Assembly: GCA_002483345.1 (NCBI GenBank)
Contig: DLHS01000015.1
Location: forward strand, 63,197 to 127,196
Length of the DNA stretch: 64,000 nt
From: Bacteroidetes bacterium UBA7662
GTDB lineage: Bacteria; Bacteroidota; Bacteroidia; UBA7662
Direction of reading: 5' to 3'
Position 1 is the first letter of the stretch; each line of letters opens with the position of its first letter. The position numbers were made by a program, and so were the translations under genes. Positions 38,771 through 47,181 of this stretch are shown piece by piece. A model generated the notes under the pieces. That model ran no database searches and was not told the DNA's origin. It worked only from the letters and a program-made list of their open reading frames with translations.

Positions 38771-39466
38771 ATGTCCGAAGCAGCAGAAAAGGTAATCAGC
38801 GTATCAGGAGTAGACATTTACCAGCAGAAAAACCTGGTCCTGCACGATTTGAATTTTGAAATTGCCAGTGGTGAATTCGTTTATCTCATTGGCAAAACAG
38901 GAGCAGGAAAAAGTTCTTTGCTTAAAACCCTCTATGGCGATCTTCCCCTGATGAAAGGGAACATCAATATAGGAGGCATAGCATTGTTTGGCATCAAACA
39001 AAAAAGCATTCCGCAACTCCGCCGGAAGCTGGGGATTGTCTTTCAGGATTTTCAGTTGCTTACCGACCGTACCATCAAGGAAAATCTTTTGTTTGTACTC
39101 AGGGCAACCGGCTGGAAAGATAAAAAGGCCATGCAGGCCCGCATTGATGAAGTATTGCAGTTGGTTGGTTTACCAACCAAAGATTTCAAAATGCCCCATG
39201 AACTCAGCGGAGGAGAGCAACAACGTATTGTGATTGCCCGTGCGCTCCTGAACGATCCTGAAATCATCCTGGCCGATGAGCCAACCGGAAATCTTGATCC
39301 GGACACGTCTTCAGATACCATGAAACTGCTGATAGAAGTCAGCAGGAAATCCAATACGGCGGTACTTATGGCCACCCATGATTATATGATCATCGAACGT
39401 TTCCCCGCCCGCCTCCTCAAGTGTGAAGACGGTCAGGTGAAGGATTTAGGTGGCATATTGTTCTGA
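38771..39466 (+). CDS. ftsE: ABC transporter ATP-binding protein, FtsE-like
   Basis: 231 residues. Walker A LIGKTGAGKSS, Q-loop FQDFQLL, signature ELSGGEQQR, Walker B ILADEPTGNLDP, H-loop MATHDY. FtsE-like features are Q-K-S-I-P-Q-LRRKLGIVFQDFQLLTDRTIKEN. FtsE works with FtsX to activate cell-wall hydrolysis at division; no ftsX is adjacent here, which is common in Bacteroidota. A glycosyltransferase gene starts one base after its stop. Confidence 0.85.
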   Translation: MSEAAEKVISVSGVDIYQQKNLVLHDLNFEIASGEFVYLIGKTGAGKSSLLKTLYGDLPLMKGNINIGGIALFGIKQKSIPQLRRKLGIVFQDFQLLTDRTIKENLLFVLRATGWKDKKAMQARIDEVLQLVGLPTKDFKMPHELSGGEQQRIVIARALLNDPEIILADEPTGNLDPDTSSDTMKLLIEVSRKSNTAVLMATHDYMIIERFPARLLKCEDGQVKDLGGILF

Positions 39467-39467
39467 A

Positions 39468-40370
39468 ATGCAGCTTTCGGTGCTGATACCGGTGTACCGG
39501 CTGGATGCAGGTGAGTTGCTGCAGCGTCTGCACACCCAACTGGAGGCTGCCGGTATTTCCTATGAAATCCTGGTGTTCGACGACAGTGGGGCTGTTGCTC
39601 ACTATCACTGGCATGCTGCTGTCAGCTACATCCAACAGCTTACCATTTACAGCGATACCGGAAATAAGGGGAGAAGCAGTGCCAGAAACCATTTGCTGAG
39701 CAAAGCCAGCGGGAATTATGTGCTTTTTCTGGATGGAGACATGGCGATAAATGAGGGTTTTATCTCCGCTTACCTCCGGGAAGCGGAGGTATACCCGGAT
39801 ACGGTATTGCTGGGAGGCATCCGATATGAAGGCGATGAGCGATTTCTACGTGTAAGGGTTGGAAAGGTACGGGAAGCCTTGCCGGCGAACATCCGTCAGC
39901 AATTTCCGTTTCGTTCTTTTACGGTTGCCAATGCGCTTCTGCCACGGCATGTCCTTTCCGATCTCAGGTTCGATGAGTCTATCAAAGGGTATGGGCACGA
40001 GGATACCCTGTTCGGCCTTCATTTGCAGGACAAAGGGGTAAAAATCAAACACCTGGATAATCCGGCCGTCCATACAGGTATTGATGATGACCAGGTTTTT
40101 CTAAGGAAAACCGACGCTGCACTGGAAACACTGGCAGGCCTGTACCACCAAAAGGTACTTTTATCCCGGCATGTGCGTGAAATTAGATTGCTTCATCTCT
40201 GGCAGCGGCTGCATGCTTTCAGGATACCTGGTTTATTTGCCGGAATCATTCCGCTCAGTTGGCTGAAGACGCGTGTTCTGAAAAATAGCTCCCTGTACTG
40301 GTTTGACTTATACAAACTCCACCGGCTTCATAGTTTTCTGAAACAAAAACAGCCTCAAAGCAGCTTGTAA
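39468..40370 (+). CDS. Glycosyltransferase family 2
   Basis: 300 residues from ATG 39468. Begins QLSVLIPVYRLDAGELLQ, with FDDSG, GKGRSSARNHLLSKASG-like core, metal motif LDGDMAI and GYGHEDTLFGLHLQD. This is the GT2 GT-A fold, as in chondroitin or hexosyl transferases, with no C-terminal membrane domain. It is one base downstream of ftsE, so co-transcribed, and its end overlaps the convergent family 4 glycosyltransferase by 16 bases. Donor and acceptor are unknown. Confidence 0.88.
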   Translation: MQLSVLIPVYRLDAGELLQRLHTQLEAAGISYEILVFDDSGAVAHYHWHAAVSYIQQLTIYSDTGNKGRSSARNHLLSKASGNYVLFLDGDMAINEGFISAYLREAEVYPDTVLLGGIRYEGDERFLRVRVGKVREALPANIRQQFPFRSFTVANALLPRHVLSDLRFDESIKGYGHEDTLFGLHLQDKGVKIKHLDNPAVHTGIDDDQVFLRKTDAALETLAGLYHQKVLLSRHVREIRLLHLWQRLHAFRIPGLFAGIIPLSWLKTRVLKNSSLYWFDLYKLHRLHSFLKQKQPQSSL

Positions 40371-41437
40371 AAGCGGATTAACGTCTCTTCTTCTTTCTCC
40401 CAAATCCATGCTGCGGAGGCTTTACGGCAGTTTTGCTGCAAAGCTGCATATTTTGAGGTGTCATTTTTAAGGCTTTCGATGGCCGAAACCAGTGTATTTA
40501 GCTGTAGTTCAGGTAACAAGACTGCAACCTCATGAACGGCATTCAGCCTTTGATATTCAGGGAAATCCATACTCAGCTGTGGCACAGCTGCCTGTACATA
40601 ATCGAAGAATTTATTGGCCAGCGAGTAGTAGTAATTAGGCGACCATGCTTCCAGCAGATTTACCCCCAGCCAGGCCTTTTGGGTGTAAGTGGTAAGTTCA
40701 GCAGCTTTCAAAGGCCCTGTGAAGCGCACCAGATCTCCCAAATCAGCTCGTGAGACCTGTTTGTGCAGCAGGGTTTCCAAATCGCCGCCTCCTGCAATGA
40801 CACAGGGAATGCCGGTGATTTTAACAGCTTCCAGAAGCATTTCCAGGCCACGACCGGCATTCAAGGCTCCCTGATAGAGCAGGTAGCCTGCTGAAACGTT
40901 TGTATCCGGAACCGCCTGAGCCAGGGGCATGTTGCGAATCACTTCAAAACGGATACCATAGCGGTTAAAATACCAGTCGGCGAGTGACTGGTTAACGGTG
41001 TAGGCATATTTGAGTTTGGAAACCAAAAACTGTTCTAATCTGAGCCATATCTTCCTGATGACTGGCCTGTGAATGAGTTCCGGGACCTCGGTATAAAGCT
41101 CATGGGCATCAAATACCAATATTTTGCCCCTCAGACGGGCAGCAAGCCAGGCCCCGGGGAGACTGTCTAAATCGGCAGCACTGATGATATCTGATTTGCT
41201 GAAAAGGAGGGTCAGAAACAGCCGGATATTAAATTCAGCATAGAAAAAAGGACCTTTATGGCACCGGAGTTTCATTCTTTTAGCCAAAAAAGGGGTGTGC
41301 GAAAGCGGCTGGCTGGCTGGCTTTTCGCGTCCGAGCAAAGTCACCGCATACCCTGCTTTATACAGGCTGCCTGCAATCCGCAGCATCCGCTGATCGTGAT
41401 TTAAATCGGTAGTTACAGTCAGAATGATGCGTTTCAT
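40355..41437 (-). CDS. Glycosyltransferase, family 4-like
   Basis: 360 residues, GT-B fold. N-terminal: RIILTVTTDLNHDQRMLRIA, YAVTLLGRE, DIISAADLDSLPGAWLAARL, FDAHELYTEVPEL. C-terminal donor domain: YLLYQGALNAGRGLEMLLEAV, CVIAGGGDLE, VRFTGPL, and LANKFFDYVQAAVPQLSMDFPEY with the EX7E-like region. It probably builds a surface glycan. It is the last gene of the gyrB-lolD-recQ run and overlaps recQ by 4 bases. Confidence 0.88.
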   Translation of the reverse strand: MKRIILTVTTDLNHDQRMLRIAGSLYKAGYAVTLLGREKPASQPLSHTPFLAKRMKLRCHKGPFFYAEFNIRLFLTLLFSKSDIISAADLDSLPGAWLAARLRGKILVFDAHELYTEVPELIHRPVIRKIWLRLEQFLVSKLKYAYTVNQSLADWYFNRYGIRFEVIRNMPLAQAVPDTNVSAGYLLYQGALNAGRGLEMLLEAVKITGIPCVIAGGGDLETLLHKQVSRADLGDLVRFTGPLKAAELTTYTQKAWLGVNLLEAWSPNYYYSLANKFFDYVQAAVPQLSMDFPEYQRLNAVHEVAVLLPELQLNTLVSAIESLKNDTSKYAALQQNCRKASAAWIWEKEEETLIRFYKLL

Positions 41438-43344
41438 GAAGCCCAGCTTAGCATTTCTTTTTCCGACTGCCGGATAACATCCTGTTCAATCAGCCATCGC
41501 ACAACTTCCAAAACTACCTTTTTATTGTCGTATGCGATGGAATCTACCAAGACGTTCAATTTCATGGGGTTGACAAGTTTTTCCTGCAGCAGGGGTTTAA
41601 GCATTGCCAGCGTTTCAGGGTCGATGCTATCCTGGTGCAGTTGCAGGCAGTAATCACATTGTCCGCAACTTTTACTTTCGGTTTCGCCAAAATACGCCAT
41701 CAGCACCTGACTCCGGCATTGGGTGGTAGTCCCGGCATAGTGCAGCGCAGCATCGAGCTTTTCCCGGCGGTCATTTTTGAGTAGTTCGTATTTTTCAGGA
41801 GGCAGCAGGAGATGTTCTTCTGCAAGTCGTTCCTCAAGAAAGGTAATGGTTGGTTTATCTGTCCGGGGAACATAATCAACCAGTTCAAATTGTTGCAGTT
41901 TGAGCAACAGACTCCTGATCTGGTCCATACTTAATTTGATTTTCCTGGACAGCTGGTATTCATCAATTTTTACATATTGATCCATAATCCCGGAATAGGT
42001 GCGCAACAGAAGTTCTATAAATGGATCAAGGTCTTTATGTCTCAGCCTGAAATCGTATACAGTCACGGCATCCGCAATAAAATGCAGTTTGGCAGGGGCA
42101 AAGGCGGCATCGTTCAAGAGGATAAAACCTGCCTGATGGATAAACCGCAGGGCCTGATAAGCTTCATAACTTTTGAAGGCAAATCGTTCCGAAAATTCGG
42201 TCAGTTCAAACGGAAACGACTGGTATTTACCACTACCTACCGCCAGCTGATAAAAATTACCCAATGCTTTGTAAACATTGCGGATGGTTTCCAAGGAAGG
42301 GAAACTCATTTCAAACAACCTTTCAAGCTCCGGCCGGTCGGAGGGGTGGTACAATAAATAACACCAGGCCGCCTTTTCATCTCTCCCGGCCCTGCCTGCT
42401 TCCTGAAAATACGCCTCCAGATTATCCGGCAGCTCAGTATGTACAACCAACCGCACATCTGGTTTATCGATACCCATACCAAAGGCATTGGTACAAACCA
42501 CTACCCGCAGCTGATTTCTGATCCAGGCCTGTTGCCGGTTGTCACGCTCCGCAGGAGTCAGACCTGCATGGTAAAAGGAGGCCTGTATACCATTCCTGAC
42601 TAATAAATCAGCTACCAATTGGGTTTTTTTACGGCTGTTGGCGTAAACCACCGCACTTCCCGGGATTTCTTTCAGCAGGCTGATGACCTGCCCGTATTTG
42701 TTTTCTTCGTACAATACCCGGTACGCCAGGTTGCTGCGGACAAAACTTTTCTGAAAAACCTGGCCTTTTTTAAAGGCCAGTTGTTCCTGAATGTCGGTCA
42801 CCACACGAGGGGTGGCGGTGGCCGTAAGCGCTATAACAGGGACTTTACTGAGTCTGGGCCTTATTTCTGCAATACGCCGGTATTCAGGCCTGAAATCATG
42901 CCCCCATTGACTGATACAGTGGGCTTCATCAATGGCAAGCAGACTGACATTCAGTCTTTCCAACCTTGCCAGCATTATTTTGGTGGTAAGGCGCTCTGGC
43001 GAAACATACAGAAATTTGTACTTGCCGGCTGCGCATTGTTCAAGTGTGAAATCAATTTCACGGGCACTCATGCCGGTAAAAATGGCTGTGGCTTTGATGC
43101 CTCTTTTCTGGAGGTTGATGACCTGATCTTTCATCAGGGCGATGAGGGGGGAAATCACCAGACACAAACCCGGCAGTGCCATGCCTGGTACCTGAAAACA
43201 AAGCGATTTGCCACCTCCTGTAGGCAGCAAGGCCAGCGTATCTGTACCGTTAAGCACCGAAAGCACAATTTCTTCCTGAAGGGGCCGGAACTGGCTGTAG
43301 CCCCAGTTGTTCAGAAGGATTTCGTGTATATCCGCATGGTTCAT
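41434..43344 (-). CDS. recQ: ATP-dependent DNA helicase RecQ
   Basis: 636 residues. 3'-5' helicase of recombination and fork repair. Motifs: FRPLQEEIVLSVL (motif 0), LLPTGGGKSLCFQVPG (Walker A), LVISPLIALMKDQV, IDEAHCISQWGHDFRPEY, ALTATATPRV, VCTNAFGMGIDKPDVR, EAGRAGRD. The RecQ-C zinc site is CGQCDYC with an upstream Cys (TTQCRSQ), then a winged helix. There is no HRDC domain; the C-terminus is short. It overlaps lolD and the glycosyltransferase by 4 bases each. Confidence 0.94.
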   Translation of the reverse strand: MNHADIHEILLNNWGYSQFRPLQEEIVLSVLNGTDTLALLPTGGGKSLCFQVPGMALPGLCLVISPLIALMKDQVINLQKRGIKATAIFTGMSAREIDFTLEQCAAGKYKFLYVSPERLTTKIMLARLERLNVSLLAIDEAHCISQWGHDFRPEYRRIAEIRPRLSKVPVIALTATATPRVVTDIQEQLAFKKGQVFQKSFVRSNLAYRVLYEENKYGQVISLLKEIPGSAVVYANSRKKTQLVADLLVRNGIQASFYHAGLTPAERDNRQQAWIRNQLRVVVCTNAFGMGIDKPDVRLVVHTELPDNLEAYFQEAGRAGRDEKAAWCYLLYHPSDRPELERLFEMSFPSLETIRNVYKALGNFYQLAVGSGKYQSFPFELTEFSERFAFKSYEAYQALRFIHQAGFILLNDAAFAPAKLHFIADAVTVYDFRLRHKDLDPFIELLLRTYSGIMDQYVKIDEYQLSRKIKLSMDQIRSLLLKLQQFELVDYVPRTDKPTITFLEERLAEEHLLLPPEKYELLKNDRREKLDAALHYAGTTTQCRSQVLMAYFGETESKSCGQCDYCLQLHQDSIDPETLAMLKPLLQEKLVNPMKLNVLVDSIAYDNKKVVLEVVRWLIEQDVIRQSEKEMLSWAS

Positions 43345-43994
43345 GCTTCCAGCTTGCCGTCAGTCATGCTCATCCGGCGGTCGGCCATTTCCGCAAGACT
43401 GCTGTTGTGGGTTACAATGACGAATGTCTGGCCATAATGTTCCCGTAAGCTGAAAAACAGCTGGTGTAGCTCTCTGGCATTGTGGGTATCGAGATTGCCG
43501 GAAGGTTCATCGGCCAGAATGACGCTGGGATGCAACATCAGCGCACGGGCAACAGCAAAACGTTGTTGTTCACCCCCCGAAAGCCCGGAGGGTTTATGCT
43601 CCAGCCGTGCTGTAACACCTAAAAAATCGGCGAGTTCGCGGGCACGGGCTTCAGCTTCTTTTTTGGATATACCGGCAATAAAAGCAGGAATACAAAGATT
43701 TTCGAGGGCCGTAAACTCCGGTAGCAGGTGGTGAAACTGAAAGACGAAACCAATACGCTGGTTGCGGAAAGTGGCTAAAGCCTGGTCTTTCAACTTGAAA
43801 ACATCTACCCCCTCGTATAAAACAGCACCCTGGTCGGGACGATCCAGGGTGCCTAATATTTGCAATAAAGTCGATTTTCCGGCACCTGAAGGACCCACCA
43901 CTGCTACAATTTCGCCTTTTTTGATGGTGGTGGAAACGCCCTTAAGCACTTCCACCTGACCATAAGCCTTGTGCAGGTCGTGGATCTCAATCAT
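43341..43994 (-). CDS. lolD: ABC transporter ATP-binding protein, LolD-like
   Basis: 217 residues. Walker A AVVGPSGAGKSTLLQ, Q-loop FQFHHLLPEF, signature GLSGGEQQRF, Walker B VILADEPSGNLD, H-loop VTHNSS. FQFHHLLPEFTALENL is the LolD/MacB-family type, so it likely powers lipoprotein release (LolCDE) or a MacB-like exporter; its permease is not in the window. It begins 5 bases after the gyrB stop and overlaps recQ by 4 bases. Confidence 0.88.
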   Translation of the reverse strand: MIEIHDLHKAYGQVEVLKGVSTTIKKGEIVAVVGPSGAGKSTLLQILGTLDRPDQGAVLYEGVDVFKLKDQALATFRNQRIGFVFQFHHLLPEFTALENLCIPAFIAGISKKEAEARARELADFLGVTARLEHKPSGLSGGEQQRFAVARALMLHPSVILADEPSGNLDTHNARELHQLFFSLREHYGQTFVIVTHNSSLAEMADRRMSMTDGKLEA

Positions 43995-43999
43995 GGGGA

Positions 44000-45952
44000 T
44001 CAGATGTCGAGTTTCGCGTATCGGGCGTTTTGTTCAATGAACTCACGACGTGGCGGAACCTCATCGCCCATCAGCATGCTGAAAATATGATCGGCTTCGG
44101 CAGCGCTCTCAATGGTAATTCTACGGAGGGTACGCGTTTCAGGATTCATGGTTGTATCCCATAACTGCTCGGCATTCATCTCTCCAAGACCTTTGTACCG
44201 CTGAATGTGTACGGAACTTTCATTCCCGCCTTTGGCCAGTTGCTGGACTGCTTCAATACGGTCTTTGTCATTCCATGCATAGGTTTGTTCCTTGCCTTTT
44301 TTGACGAGATAAAGGGGAGGGGTGGCAATGTAGATATAACCTGATTCAATGAGTTCCTTCATATACCGGAAGAAGAAGGTCATGATAAGGGTGGTAATGT
44401 GCGATCCATCCACGTCAGCATCGGTCATAATGATGATTTTGTGGTAGCGGAGTTTGTTGGTATTGAGTGCTTTACTGTCTTCTTCGGTACCGATGGTTAC
44501 GCCAAGCGCGGTGAATATATTGCGTATCTCCTCGTTTTCGTAGATTTTATGCTCCATGGCTTTCTCTACGTTCAGGATTTTACCCCGGAGTGGCAGGATG
44601 GCCTGGAAAGCACGGTTACGGCCTTGCTTGGCTGTACCACCGGCCGAGTCTCCCTCGACCAGGTAGATTTCGCAAAGCGCCGGGTCATTCTCCGAACAGT
44701 CAGCCAGCTTACCCGGCATGCTGTTGCCCGACAATACGTTTTTACGCTGAACCATCTCCCTTGCCTTACGTGCCGCATGGCGGGCAGTGGCGGCCAGGAT
44801 TACCTTGTTGATAATCATACGGGCTTCCCGCGGATTCTCTTCCAGAAAGTTGTTCAAAGCTTCAGCTACAGCCGTATTCACAGCTCCAATCACCTCGTTG
44901 TTGCCAAGTTTGGTTTTGGTCTGGCCTTCAAACTGCGGCTCCTGGACCTTCACAGAGATAACGGCTGTCAAACCCTCCCGGAAGTCATCGCCCGCAATGT
45001 CGAATTTCAGCTTGGCAGTCATGCCTTCTTTGTCGGCATACGTTTTAAGCACACGGGTGAGAGCCTGACGGAAACCGGCCACGTGGGTACCCCCTTCATG
45101 GGTGTTGATGTTGTTTACGTAGCTGTGTACATTCTCTGTGTAGGAGTTATTGTACTGCAAGGCTACTTCTACAGGCACCGTACCTTTGTTGTTTTCAATG
45201 TAGATGGGTTCGGGTATAAGCGCCTCCCGGGTTGAATCGAGGTAGGTGACAAATTCCCGGAGACCCCCTTCTGAATAGAAAGATTCCGTTTTGAAGGTGC
45301 CATCCGCTTCCGGGTCACGTTCATCGGTGAGGGTGAGTTTGATGCCCTTGTTCAGATAGGCGAGTTCCCGCAAACGGGCTGCCAGGGTGCTGTAATTGTA
45401 CTCAGAAACGATGAAAATACTGTCATCGGGCATGAAAGTAATAATGGTACCCCGGTAGGTGGTATCACCCACTTCACGCACCGAAAACTGGGGTTTACCA
45501 CAGCTGTATTCCTGCTCGTACTTTTTACCATTGCGGTGCACTTCTGCCCGCAGAAAAGTCGAGAGAGCGTTGACGCAGGAAACACCTACACCGTGTAATC
45601 CACCGGATACTTTGTAGGTGTCTTTGTCGAACTTACCTCCGGCATGCAGCACGGTCATGACCACTTCAAGTGCCGACCGTTTTTCCTTCTGGTGCATATC
45701 GGTCGGGATACCCCGGCCGTTGTCTTTCACCGTAATGCTGTTGTTCGGGTGAATGGTTACATCAATGGTGTCGCAATGACCGGCAAGGGCTTCATCAATA
45801 GAGTTGTCAACCACCTCATAAACAAGGTGGTGTAATCCTTTTACCCCTACGTCGCCAATGTACATGGCCGGGCGTTTGCGTACGGCTTCTAAGCCTTCGA
45901 GGACCTGAATATTGTCCGCGGAATATTGGGTTGTTTCTTGCTTTACGCTCAT
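44000..45952 (-). CDS. gyrB: DNA gyrase subunit B
   Basis: 650 residues, the short GyrB form. ATP-driven negative supercoiling with GyrA. GHKL ATPase: LEAVRKRPAMYIGD, EVVDNSIDEALAGH, VKDNGRGIPTD, GGLHGVGVSCVNALS. Transducer: YVNNINTHEGGTHVAGFRQAL. TOPRIM: LVEGDSAGGTAKQGRNR, PLRGKILNVEKA, DADVDGSHITTL. Tail: QRYKGLGEMNAEQLW...PETRTL. GyrB is favoured over ParE by GGTAKQGRNRAFQAILPLRGK and by the Q-R-Y-K-G-L-G-E-M-N-x-x-Q-L-W tail. It heads an operon with lolD, recQ and a glycosyltransferase. Confidence 0.95.
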   Translation of the reverse strand: MSVKQETTQYSADNIQVLEGLEAVRKRPAMYIGDVGVKGLHHLVYEVVDNSIDEALAGHCDTIDVTIHPNNSITVKDNGRGIPTDMHQKEKRSALEVVMTVLHAGGKFDKDTYKVSGGLHGVGVSCVNALSTFLRAEVHRNGKKYEQEYSCGKPQFSVREVGDTTYRGTIITFMPDDSIFIVSEYNYSTLAARLRELAYLNKGIKLTLTDERDPEADGTFKTESFYSEGGLREFVTYLDSTREALIPEPIYIENNKGTVPVEVALQYNNSYTENVHSYVNNINTHEGGTHVAGFRQALTRVLKTYADKEGMTAKLKFDIAGDDFREGLTAVISVKVQEPQFEGQTKTKLGNNEVIGAVNTAVAEALNNFLEENPREARMIINKVILAATARHAARKAREMVQRKNVLSGNSMPGKLADCSENDPALCEIYLVEGDSAGGTAKQGRNRAFQAILPLRGKILNVEKAMEHKIYENEEIRNIFTALGVTIGTEEDSKALNTNKLRYHKIIIMTDADVDGSHITTLIMTFFFRYMKELIESGYIYIATPPLYLVKKGKEQTYAWNDKDRIEAVQQLAKGGNESSVHIQRYKGLGEMNAEQLWDTTMNPETRTLRRITIESAAEADHIFSMLMGDEVPPRREFIEQNARYAKLDI

Positions 45953-45977
45953 GAGCTGAGGAATAGTCCTAAAGAGT

Positions 45978-45985
45978 CAAAGATA
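45978..45985 (-). promoter_or_regulatory. -7 box of the gyrB operon
   Basis: TATCTTTG on the - strand matches TAnnTTTG, giving a leader of about 19 bases before ATG 45952. No clear -33 TTG. Confidence 0.65.
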
Positions 45986-46179
45986 GCAAAAACAGGGGTG
46001 AAAAGCAGGTTTTTTGTTCACAGTTGACGCCAGATGTGGAAAAAAGCACCACAGCTTTGCGACAGTGAGTTTTCTTCCCGAATCAACCTCCCGGAAGCTG
46101 ATTTCCGGATAGAAGCAGGTTCATATAAAGAGGCCTACACAGCGGAATCTGACACAGCCAAAACATTTGAGCGGCCGTA

Positions 46180-47091
46180 TTACAGATCCTGCATGGCTGC
46201 CGTTAAATCAGCCGGCCAGGGAGATTCAAACAGCATCTTTTTACCATTCATCGGATGTGTAAAACCAAGCAGGGAGGCATGCAAGGCGTGTCGTGGCCAG
46301 CCCGATGGGGTTAACACACCTTCCTGCACATAACGGGTATCTCCTACGATACCATGACCGATGTGGTGTAAATGTACCCGGAGCTGGTGTGTACGGCCTG
46401 TTTGCGGGTATAATGCCAACAGACTGCAATCACCATGAACGGCTTCAACTTCATAGTCGGTAATGGCTTGTTTGCCGAAGCTGCCATCTGTACAAACCAG
46501 TATAAGTTTTTCATTCACAGGATGCCGTCCCATCGGGAGATCGATACGGCCACTTACCGGGTCTGGCGTGCCCCATACCAGGGCGTGGTAGCGCCGTTCA
46601 ATACTGCCTTGCTGAAACTGGATTTCAAGCTTTTTCATCGCCCCCCGGGTTTTGGCAATCACCAGCAATCCCGAAGTATCTTTGTCGAGCCGGTGCACCA
46701 GTGCTTCTGAAATCAGCGATAAGGTGTCGTTTTTACTACGGTAGTAGTTTTTCAGCGCATTCAGCAAGGTGCCATTGAAGTTACCGAGACCGGGGTGCAT
46801 GGGTATGCCTGCTGGTTTTTCAAGTACCATGAGGAAAAGGTCTTCGTAAACGATATTCAGGGGTATTTTCTCGGGTTCAATGGTTTGCGGCGGATCCAGG
46901 TGTACATCTACCCGGATGCCTGTTTTCACGGCAATGTCTTTTTCAAGGACCCTGTCTGCGATCATAATCCGGCCTTTGTGGAGCAGGTTGCTTAATTTTC
47001 GTTCGCTGACGCCCTGAATCCGGCCTTTTAGAAATGCAGTGACCGATGGATAGTCACGGTCGCTGGTAAAGCTGATAGGTTTTGTTTTCAC
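46180..47091 (-). CDS. RluA-family pseudouridine synthase
   Basis: 303 residues. N-terminal S4 domain (about 15-65: AFLKGRIQGVSERKLSNLLHKG), then the catalytic domain with Asp136 in LVHRLDKDTSGLLVIAKT, KPAGIPMHPG, QTGRTHQLRVHLHHIGHGIVGD and RHALHASLLGF. It isomerises uridines in 23S rRNA (RluD-like, by the S4 domain) or tRNA; the exact site is unknown. A consensus -7 box ends four bases before its ATG. Divergent from the ClC gene. Confidence 0.92.
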   Translation of the reverse strand: MKTKPISFTSDRDYPSVTAFLKGRIQGVSERKLSNLLHKGRIMIADRVLEKDIAVKTGIRVDVHLDPPQTIEPEKIPLNIVYEDLFLMVLEKPAGIPMHPGLGNFNGTLLNALKNYYRSKNDTLSLISEALVHRLDKDTSGLLVIAKTRGAMKKLEIQFQQGSIERRYHALVWGTPDPVSGRIDLPMGRHPVNEKLILVCTDGSFGKQAITDYEVEAVHGDCSLLALYPQTGRTHQLRVHLHHIGHGIVGDTRYVQEGVLTPSGWPRHALHASLLGFTHPMNGKKMLFESPWPADLTAAMQDL

Positions 47092-47095
47092 CCTG

Positions 47096-47103
47096 CAAAA
47101 GTA
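47096..47103 (-). promoter_or_regulatory. -7 box directly before the RluA-family gene
   Basis: TACTTTTG on the - strand matches the consensus and ends four bases before ATG 47091, so the predicted transcript starts at or next to the start codon. Confidence 0.5.
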
Positions 47104-47181
47104 AGCTCCTGCCAGCTGTTTTGGACTCCTTCTCTGGTAATCTGCTTCCTGCTTTGACCAAAAAAGTGTTTTCTTTGCCCC

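Noticed and set aside
42619..43437. Long open frame on the + strand opposite recQ
   Set aside because: It lies fully antisense to the well-conserved recQ frame and translates to no recognisable protein.
44399..45235. 278-codon open frame opposite gyrB
   Set aside because: Antisense shadow of the conserved gyrB coding sequence; no motif, no promoter.
46034..46333. Possible 99-residue gene downstream of gyrB start, + strand
   Set aside because: No homology or promoter, and it overlaps the RluA-type gene on the other strand; the 45953-46179 spacer otherwise shows only the gyrB -7 box.
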